Assembly (NCBI GenBank): GCA_021831005.1
Contig: JAKBNO010000130.1
Span: 1 to 10,939 of the forward strand
Direction: 5' to 3'
Source of the DNA: Thermoplasmata archaeon
Lineage (GTDB): Archaea; Thermoplasmatota; Thermoplasmata; Thermoplasmatales; GCA-001856825
Length of the DNA: 10,939 bases
The notes under the pieces were generated by a model. It was given only the letters and a program-made list of their open reading frames with translations. It did no database searches and was not told where the DNA came from. How positions within the stretch are numbered: position 1 is the stretch's first letter; each line of letters starts with the position of its first letter. A program made the position numbers and the translations under genes. This document shows, piece after piece, positions 5,883 to 10,939 of the stretch.

Positions 5883-6773
5883 TTACGTCTCCAGTTTCTT
5901 CAAAATCTCATCCGCCTTCACCTTGAAATCCTTCCTGGATTCCGGGTCGATGTCCTTAAGGGGGAATGGACTCTCCGTTTCCTTATGATATACGAATTCT
6001 ATGAAGGCCGCTAGTGGTCCCTGTGGAAATTCTAGCGAATTAGTCAACCTCTTGAGTTCGGTCAGGACCGTTTGCAACTTTCTTGCGGCTTCGAAATTCT
6101 TTTTCTCAAATTCGTTGAAGACCCTGACTGACAGATCAGAGAAATTTGAGGTTCCATTAATCCCTCCGACTGCCCCCATTAGCAGTGAAGGCAAGAGCAG
6201 GTCATCCTGTCCCTGTATGACGGCTATTTCCTTGCCAACGGCATCCAACAGGGCAGAGAAGTTGGAGAAGTTGCCGCTGCTGTCCTTGACCCCAACCACT
6301 TGGCTGAATTGTTTTTTCAGCCTAAGAACCGTTTGTGGTTCGATGTTGTTATTTGTGTTCTGGGGAATGTTGTAGATCAGCACAGGAATGTCTAACTGAG
6401 ACAGCAGTTTCTCGTAATATCGATAAAGAGACTCCTGGGACATCCTGAGATAGTAAGGAGTGACTATAGAGACTGCATCTACCCCCAGCTCCTTAGCGTA
6501 CAGCCCGATCGTCAGTGTATCGTCCACTGCGTTTCTCCCTATTCCTCCAAGAAAATACATGTTTGGCTTCTTCTTGTCCATAAAGTAGTCTAGAACTTTC
6601 ACGTGCTGTTCCGTTGAAATAATTGGGGTTGCTGCGGTGGATCCCATTGGAAATACCCCCTGGACTCCCGTTTCACCCAGAAAATCCATCAGTGCATCTA
6701 TGGCATCGTAATCTATCGTATCCCCCTTGAATGGAGTTATAACTGGCGTGATTATTCCCTTTAGCTCTGGCAT
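5883..6773 (-). CDS. kdgA: 2-keto-3-deoxygluconate aldolase-like (DapA/NAL superfamily)
   Basis: A 296-residue class I aldolase of the dihydrodipicolinate synthase/N-acetylneuraminate lyase superfamily (TIM barrel). Visible residues: Schiff-base Lys163 in GVKDSSG, catalytic Tyr134 in YNIPQ, and the substrate loop GSTAATP (44-50). The arginine of the synthase YNxPxRTG motif is Asn139 here and the GTTGE loop is not kept, so it is not a lysine-pathway DapA. FPMGST, YNIPQ-T, GVKDSS and the QGQDDLL stretch resemble the Thermoplasma KDG aldolase as I recall it, which splits 2-keto-3-deoxygluconate into pyruvate and glyceraldehyde in the non-phosphorylative Entner-Doudoroff route. Length fits the family. 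The ATG has GAGGT only 3 nt away; the 74-nt gap to the upstream ABC gene has an AT-rich segment near 6795-6810. It heads a run with the TusA-like and 104-residue genes. Another 2-oxoacid substrate is possible. Confidence 0.8.
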   Translation of the reverse strand: MPELKGIITPVITPFKGDTIDYDAIDALMDFLGETGVQGVFPMGSTAATPIISTEQHVKVLDYFMDKKKPNMYFLGGIGRNAVDDTLTIGLYAKELGVDAVSIVTPYYLRMSQESLYRYYEKLLSQLDIPVLIYNIPQNTNNNIEPQTVLRLKKQFSQVVGVKDSSGNFSNFSALLDAVGKEIAVIQGQDDLLLPSLLMGAVGGINGTSNFSDLSVRVFNEFEKKNFEAARKLQTVLTELKRLTNSLEFPQGPLAAFIEFVYHKETESPFPLKDIDPESRKDFKVKADEILKKLET

Positions 6774-6847
6774 ACAACCTCATGGATTTGCTTACATTTA
6801 GGTTTATGTCGCTTTTTTGTAAAAATATCCTGGGTGATGACAGAGAT

Positions 6848-9109
6848 TCAGAAATTTTCCTCCATGAACTTCAGGCCCTCCTTGTTGTCTTTTCTCATGA
6901 ATCTGGAAATTGTTTCAATTTCCTCGTAATCAAAAACTATCCATGTGTTGTTATCTACGTTGTAAACGTATGCATCGGGTTTCATGACCGACTGAGGTTT
7001 GTATGCAACTGTTGCGGTTATTATTTTTCTTCCAGTCTTTCTCTCCAGCTCCTCTTTAGCTGCTTTAAGAGTCTTCCCGGTATCGGCGATATCGTCGACT
7101 AGGAGTATATAGCCACCATTTCTAGAAATTGCAAACTCGAAGTCGCTTATGTGGACGCGTGACATGGGGATTCCATCGTCGGTATAGTAGCTGGCCCGGA
7201 GTGGATAGACCTTTCTGGTTGAGAGGAAGTCGCTGAGCAGTCTCCCTATGACCATACCCCCCCTCTCGATGTACACGATACTCTCGGGCCGTCCAAATTT
7301 TTTCAAAACATCTGCCGCAAGGTCCTTAGCATACTTCTTAAGATCTACAAACTTGAGAGCCTCAAAATTCTTCTTCTCGCTCTCGAATCTGAAAAGATCC
7401 AACCATTCCTTGGCATTCAGTAGAATGTCCTTCAGAACTCCGGAGTCTTTTAGCTTACGAGAAATCCTTACCAGCTGAGGTGGAGCGAGCGATGACTCTT
7501 CCATGAGCTTGTCGTTCTGGAATAGTTCTTCAGGAGTTCCGTCAAACAGGATCCCGCCTTCCTTCATGACGATCGCCCTTCTCGTATACTCGGCGACGAG
7601 TCTCATGTCGTGGGTGATGACCATAATGGTGACTCCAGCACTGTTTATTTCGGTAAGCAGATCCATTATTTCCGTGGAACCTTTGTAGTCTTGGCCAGTT
7701 GCGGGTTCATCGACTATTAGCATTCTTGGCTTTGTCACAATAACGCTTGCCAGCGCGAGCCTTCTCTTCTCTCCCCTGCTCAGTGCGTTGATGTCCTCGT
7801 TCATTTTGTCCTTCAGGTTTACATTTCTTAACGCTTCCTCTGCGAGTGCACTGTAGTCTGTACCGTTACCCGCACCCTTTGTCAGATTGGAGAAGATCTC
7901 GTCCTTAACGGTGCCTTGGAGGACCTGTTGATCTGGATTTTGAAAAACGTACCCTATGTTTTTTCTAACGATTTCCCTCTTCCCCTTTTTGGAAATGTCT
8001 TCACCATCAAATACAATCTTTCCCTTCCATCCTGACAGGTTTCCAGAAATTATTTTGGATAGCGTGCTCTTGCCAGATCCATTTGATCCTACCAGCGAAA
8101 GAAACTCCCCTTCATGAATTCTTAGATTTAGATCATTCAGTGCTTTGGTTCCGTCCTCATAAGAATATTCTACATTGCTGATCTCCAGCTGAACTTTTCC
8201 TTTCTCCTTTTCGAGCCTGCTCACCTTAAAGCCCTTCACCCTCTCTGGGGCAAATTTTTCACCTATTTCCCCAGTGGGCCCGATCAGTTCCATTAATTCG
8301 GGAACGTCGATGTACCTCCTTATGTCACTTCTCGAATAGATGTTCATAGGCTTGTCTATGGCTACGATCTGTCCTCTGTTCATCACGGCGACTCTGTCGG
8401 CCAGTCTCGTAAGCGTTTCCGGATCCTGCTCCACCAGCACGATTGTTATTTTGCTCTCTTTTTTCAGCGCAAGAATGGCATCTATCACTTCCCCCTTTCC
8501 GACAGGGTCTAGATCAGAAGTTGGTTCATCGAGTATCAGTATATCCGGTTTCATGGCAAGAAAACTTGCAATGACCAACCTCTGTTGTTCACCGGTTGAA
8601 AGTTCAAAGGGAGTGACTTTTGTTGCTACCTCGAAAATTCCTTCCATTTTGACTACTTTGAGGGCTTCCTTGATTCTACCAATCTTTTCACTCTTGGAAA
8701 GATTGAGCTTGTTCAGGTTGTTGGATAGTTGTCTCATCACGGTTTCGTGTGAAAAATAACTCTCCGGATCCTGCTTTACAAAACCCACTTTGCCTTCCTT
8801 GATTTTCTTCACTTTCAATACATTTTTCTTGCCAGACTTGGAAAATTCAACTATATTTTCGCCGAGAATCTTTACGCTACCGGTAAGATGTTCTTCCTCT
8901 TGACCCTCCGGTATTTTCAACTGTTGCGGGATTAGTCCGGCTATCACATAGCAGAGAGTAGATTTTCCGGAACTGGTTGAACCCGTAATGCCGAATACTT
9001 CTCCACTCGCTATCTTCAAATTCACGTTTTTTAGAATGTATTCCTTTCTGATTCCTGTGATTGTTGGAAAACGCCATGAGAAATTTGAAATCATGACTGC
9101 CCTTTTCAT
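6848..9109 (-). CDS. Fusion: two ECF-type ABC ATPase domains plus purine-type phosphoribosyltransferase
   Basis: A 753-residue cytosolic protein with three domains. ABC domain 1 (about 5-280): Walker A GSTSSGKST (43-51), Q-loop Gln113, signature LSTGEQQ (170-176), Walker B ILILDEP (190-196), and Gln228 where the switch histidine is expected. ABC domain 2 (about 308-540): Walker A GSNGSGKST (341-349), Q-loop Gln390, signature LSRGEKR (443-449), Walker B DEP (467-469), His500. These resemble the EcfA ATPases of energy-coupling-factor importers. The C-terminal domain (about 585-740) resembles archaeal xanthine/guanine-type phosphoribosyltransferases: ERGG (615-618), PRPP loop VDDIADTGKT (671-680) and WIVFDYEE (723-730). 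The fusion suggests uptake of a nucleobase coupled to its conversion to a nucleotide. No EcfT or substrate-binding membrane gene is in the window. ATG start with a TATA-like box at leaderless spacing. Confidence 0.9.
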   Translation of the reverse strand: MKRAVMISNFSWRFPTITGIRKEYILKNVNLKIASGEVFGITGSTSSGKSTLCYVIAGLIPQQLKIPEGQEEEHLTGSVKILGENIVEFSKSGKKNVLKVKKIKEGKVGFVKQDPESYFSHETVMRQLSNNLNKLNLSKSEKIGRIKEALKVVKMEGIFEVATKVTPFELSTGEQQRLVIASFLAMKPDILILDEPTSDLDPVGKGEVIDAILALKKESKITIVLVEQDPETLTRLADRVAVMNRGQIVAIDKPMNIYSRSDIRRYIDVPELMELIGPTGEIGEKFAPERVKGFKVSRLEKEKGKVQLEISNVEYSYEDGTKALNDLNLRIHEGEFLSLVGSNGSGKSTLSKIISGNLSGWKGKIVFDGEDISKKGKREIVRKNIGYVFQNPDQQVLQGTVKDEIFSNLTKGAGNGTDYSALAEEALRNVNLKDKMNEDINALSRGEKRRLALASVIVTKPRMLIVDEPATGQDYKGSTEIMDLLTEINSAGVTIMVITHDMRLVAEYTRRAIVMKEGGILFDGTPEELFQNDKLMEESSLAPPQLVRISRKLKDSGVLKDILLNAKEWLDLFRFESEKKNFEALKFVDLKKYAKDLAADVLKKFGRPESIVYIERGGMVIGRLLSDFLSTRKVYPLRASYYTDDGIPMSRVHISDFEFAISRNGGYILLVDDIADTGKTLKAAKEELERKTGRKIITATVAYKPQSVMKPDAYVYNVDNNTWIVFDYEEIETISRFMRKDNKEGLKFMEENF

Positions 9110-9130
9110 TTACAAACGGATAGCGTCTGC

Positions 9131-9142
9131 CTAAATTAAAAT
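9131..9142 (-). promoter_or_regulatory. TATA-like box for the ABC-phosphoribosyltransferase gene
   Basis: The minus strand reads ATTTTAATTTAG, centred about 27 nt before the ATG at 9109. It implies a leaderless or near-leaderless transcript separate from the methyltransferase-family gene upstream. Confidence 0.4.
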
Positions 9143-9227
9143 TGTGTGAATTCTTAGCCCCAATCCTATTTTAAAGTATTATATTTATTTAGGTTTTCGA
9201 AAAACGCCTTAACAGAGAAACTGGCAC

Positions 9228-9827
9228 TCAAATAAGGAAAGGGATAACTCTCTTCGTTTTGTCCATGTACTGCCTGTACCCATCTCCCAAACTTTCGACG
9301 AGGAGTTTTTCTTCCTTCAGCATTCTATACCCATAGGCAAGACCAAAGGAGATTACAGCAGCAGGAACAGCAATCCAGCATTGAAAGGAAAGGGCAATGC
9401 CTATTTGTATGAGGAGGATGCCTGTATAAGACGGGTGCCTTACATAACGATATGGACCAATGTCAACCACTTTCTGATCTTTCTGAACGCCCACAACATG
9501 GGAAAAATATTTCCCCAGTACTGCTACGGCCCACTGCCTGATGCTCACGCCAGCAAGTAGGAATATAATGCCTGCAAAATATGCTGCATTTGGCATTATA
9601 AACAACCGAAATGAAGCCAAGACTATGGTGAGAACAAGTAGAGCTTCCCAGCCAAGCCAAGTGGAAAAATTCAGGCCATGATTCTTCTCCTCGAATTTGT
9701 TGCCCCCTCGCTTTCTTCTGGGAATCACGATGCCGCCCACAACCTCAGTAATGATCCAAAAAGAGATAACAATGAGAAATACTAACAGATATACACTCAG
9801 GCTATAAATTAGAGGAAACGGCGTCAT
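9228..9827 (-). CDS. Isoprenylcysteine carboxyl methyltransferase (ICMT)-family membrane protein
   Basis: A 199-residue integral membrane protein of the ICMT/phospholipid methyltransferase family. Hydrophobic segments lie at about 7-35, 58-74, 80-100 and 136-166 (the last probably a helix pair). The SAM-binding C-terminal signature is clear: GPYRYVRHPSYTG (124-136, with the RHPxY motif) and Glu172-Glu173 in KEEKLL, then GDGYRQYMDKTKRVIPFL near the end. Eukaryotic relatives methylate prenylated C-terminal cysteines; archaeal and bacterial members mostly have unknown substrates, possibly lipids, quinones or small thiols. The loop about 36-55 is basic and soluble. ATG start; the only TATA-like sequence (9844-9852) is a little close for a leaderless start. 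It stands alone, upstream of the ABC fusion. Family secure, substrate unknown. Confidence 0.85.
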   Translation of the reverse strand: MTPFPLIYSLSVYLLVFLIVISFWIITEVVGGIVIPRRKRGGNKFEEKNHGLNFSTWLGWEALLVLTIVLASFRLFIMPNAAYFAGIIFLLAGVSIRQWAVAVLGKYFSHVVGVQKDQKVVDIGPYRYVRHPSYTGILLIQIGIALSFQCWIAVPAAVISFGLAYGYRMLKEEKLLVESLGDGYRQYMDKTKRVIPFLI

Positions 9828-10048
9828 GGGCAGTTCTCGGTATGATAGATAAGGGAAAGCAACTTATATTTATGGATCGTAGTAGGTATATTTCCGGGAG
9901 AATTTCTATAAACCTTTAGAGGTCTTTTCGCGACAAAGATAAGTGTAATGGCATATTCTGAGTATGAGAAGCAGAAGAATTAGATTCAGTGTTTTTTCAA
10001 AGTTATATATGGAACGAATCCGTGCACTTCTATAGCAGTTGACAAGGG

Positions 10049-10087
10049 ATTCAATCAACTGAGGTTTTTGGAAATCCTCTATTGAAT
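10049..10087. repeat. Long interrupted inverted repeat (possible small RNA or regulatory hairpin)
   Basis: Outer arms ATTCAAT (10049-10055) and ATTGAAT (10081-10087) are perfect complements. Inside, GAGG (10061-10064) pairs with CCTC (10076-10079), and TTT (10065-10067) with AAA (10072-10074) around loop TTGG, leaving a short asymmetric interior loop. It lies in non-coding DNA about 120 nt before the transporter start, with a TATA-like string about 50 nt upstream on the plus strand (near 10000). Confidence 0.4.
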
Positions 10088-10172
10088 AAATAATCGCTTT
10101 CATATAATAAGAAGAATGCATAGGTCATTTAGGTAGTTAAGCCCACCTATTTATTCTATATATACGGTATTA

Positions 10173-10188
10173 GAAAACGTATTTATAA
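10173..10188 (+). promoter_or_regulatory. BRE/TATA promoter of the transporter gene
   Basis: GAAAACGT (BRE-like) followed by ATTTATAA, centred 24 nt before the ATG at 10209. This is a well-formed leaderless archaeal promoter and the main support for the chosen start codon. Confidence 0.6.
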
Positions 10189-10192
10189 CTAC

Positions 10193-10206
10193 AGTGATAC
10201 ATCACT
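10193..10206 (+). promoter_or_regulatory. Palindromic operator candidate between TATA box and start
   Basis: AGTGAT-AC-ATCACT is a perfect 6-2-6 palindrome lying between the TATA box and the first codon. A dimeric helix-turn-helix regulator bound here would block polymerase or the start site, so it is a plausible repressor site for the transporter gene. The regulator is not identified. Confidence 0.45.
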
Positions 10207-10208
10207 TG

Positions 10209-10939
10209 ATGGTTCAACCAAATAGCGAAAATAATTCTAATCCCGCTATGGAACCGTTGACTTCTGAACCTAATAATTCTGGTGGAAAGAGCGGGATGAA
10301 ATACCCTTGGGCTGTTTTTGTCGCTCTGGCAATGGGTATGCTTGTCTACGGCGTTGCAGAAAGCTACGGACCTGTTTTTGCAATTGGTGGTATTATACCA
10401 CATCAGTATGCATATCTCGGGTTGAGTCTTCCTTACATTGCAGGAGGAGTGGGTGCATTGCTGTCGGGAGGACTAGCAGATCGCATAGGGAGAAAGGGAT
10501 CTTTCATAATAACTTCCGCCATGATAGTGGTTGGAATAGCAGTATACCTTCTTGGCCAACTCGCTCCTACAACTTCAACGGGATATCTTCTGGCCCTAAT
10601 AATTTCCTTCATACTTATAGGAATGGCAGCAATTGGACTTGAAACCCCAATACTCTCGATGATGGCTGAAGCTGTCCCCGCACAGTCAAGAGGAAAATCC
10701 CTGGTTATCGTCCAGAATTTTGGAAACATTGGAGTTGGAATAACATTCATTCCGCTTCTTCTAGGATTTTCGAGAGCTGCAAATGACACTGCACTCATAC
10801 TTCTATTCTTTGCACCGCTCGTTGCCATCGCAATATCGTGGAAGTTCATGTCAGAATCTGCCCCGTGGACTGCAACAAGAGGAGGCGCCAAGTCGGACAT
10901 AGAGGACGCTTGGGTAGGGCAGGACGGAAAGGCAGAAAA
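10209..10939 (+). CDS. Major facilitator superfamily transporter, 5' part (runs off the window)
   Basis: An open frame from ATG at 10209 continues past the window end: 243 codons, no stop. The N terminus (1-30) is hydrophilic and rich in Asn, Ser and Pro. Membrane helices follow from about residue 33 (YPWAVFVALAMGMLVYGVA). The MFS loop 2-3 signature is GGLADRIGRKGS (about 84-95). Further hydrophobic segments begin at SFIITSAMIVVGIAVYLLG, GYLLALIISFILIGMAAIGL, SLVIVQNFGNIGVGITFIPL and ALILLFFAPLVAIAISW, giving six N-terminal helices, then a charged segment (DIEDAWVGQDGKAE) that fits the central cytoplasmic loop. It should be a proton-driven or facilitated carrier of about 12 helices; substrate is unknown. 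Met14 and Met30 are alternative starts, but the promoter spacing favours the first. A palindrome overlaps the promoter. Confidence 0.88.
   Translation, partial: MVQPNSENNSNPAMEPLTSEPNNSGGKSGMKYPWAVFVALAMGMLVYGVAESYGPVFAIGGIIPHQYAYLGLSLPYIAGGVGALLSGGLADRIGRKGSFIITSAMIVVGIAVYLLGQLAPTTSTGYLLALIISFILIGMAAIGLETPILSMMAEAVPAQSRGKSLVIVQNFGNIGVGITFIPLLLGFSRAANDTALILLFFAPLVAIAISWKFMSESAPWTATRGGAKSDIEDAWVGQDGKAE

Larger units (their letters stand above)
9828..10208. other. Intergenic region without a convincing gene
   Basis: These 381 nt separate the ICMT-family gene from the divergent transporter gene. The sequence is AT-rich with several TATA-like strings (for example near 9868, 10000 and 10155) and contains a long interrupted hairpin (10049-10087). 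The only sizeable frame is a 71-codon minus-strand one with coding-unlike composition, and short plus-strand frames of 11-23 codons show no recognisable product. A small RNA gene is possible but unproven. Confidence 0.6.

Noticed and set aside
5883..6773. Annotation as dihydrodipicolinate synthase (dapA)
   Set aside because: The key Arg of YNxPxRTG is absent and the GTTGE loop is not kept; no lysine-pathway genes are adjacent.
6782..7102. 106-codon plus-strand frame opposite the end of the ABC-phosphoribosyltransferase gene
   Set aside because: It is antisense to the well-supported phosphoribosyltransferase domain and has no family features.
8340..8759. 139-codon Ser-rich plus-strand frame opposite ABC domain 1
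   Set aside because: It is the antisense shadow of the conserved ABC motifs; the opposite strand has complete Walker and signature motifs.
9906..10121. 71-codon minus-strand frame in the intergenic region
   Set aside because: Its composition is AT-rich with no recognisable motif, there is no ribosome site or TATA box at a leaderless distance, and it runs across the hairpin at 10049-10087.
1..10939. CRISPR array or insertion-sequence ends
   Set aside because: No regularly spaced repeats of 24-37 nt and no terminal inverted repeats flanking a transposase were seen on reading both strands.

Overview
The window reads as a chromosomal segment of an archaeon, most likely one of the Thermoplasmata (Thermoplasma/Ferroplasma/Picrophilus-like lineages). 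The evidence is a two-CxxC protein disulfide oxidoreductase, a 2-keto-3-deoxygluconate aldolase-like protein resembling the Thermoplasma enzyme, an archaeal-type tyrosine recombinase, and many genes with an AT-rich TATA-like box about 24-27 nt before the start codon, as expected for leaderless archaeal transcripts. No species can be named from the sequence alone.

Left third (1-3849), accessory in character: an intact tyrosine recombinase (minus strand) faces away from a DpnI/Dam-replacing-type restriction endonuclease gene. A DNA methyltransferase gene follows on the same strand as the nuclease, behind its own promoter and a leader of roughly 140 nt. The last codons of the methyltransferase lie inside the 3' part of an oppositely oriented CAT-anticodon tRNA gene. 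Recombinase, nuclease, methyltransferase and tRNA in this order suggest a small mobile restriction-type island abutting a tRNA, but no second copy of the tRNA 3' end is visible in the window, so the element's left border is not defined.

Middle (3901-6773), core-like: a protein disulfide oxidoreductase (minus); a HAD-family phosphatase (plus) converging with, and overlapping by 8 nt, a minus-strand run of three genes: KDG aldolase-like, TusA-like sulfur carrier with a CGEP motif, and a small unrecognised protein.

Right part (6848-10939): a large fusion protein with two ECF-type ABC ATPase domains and a C-terminal purine-type phosphoribosyltransferase, an isoprenylcysteine-methyltransferase-family membrane protein, a non-coding stretch of about 380 nt holding a good hairpin, and the first 243 codons of a major-facilitator transporter that runs off the window. 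The transporter's promoter carries a perfect 6-2-6 palindrome between TATA box and start codon.

Most interesting points: the DpnI-like nuclease has an 11-residue insertion and substitutions right at its metal-binding and catalytic motif and sits beside a DNA methyltransferase; the ABC-ABC-phosphoribosyltransferase fusion suggests coupling of nucleobase uptake to nucleotide formation; and the restriction-type island abuts and overlaps a tRNA.
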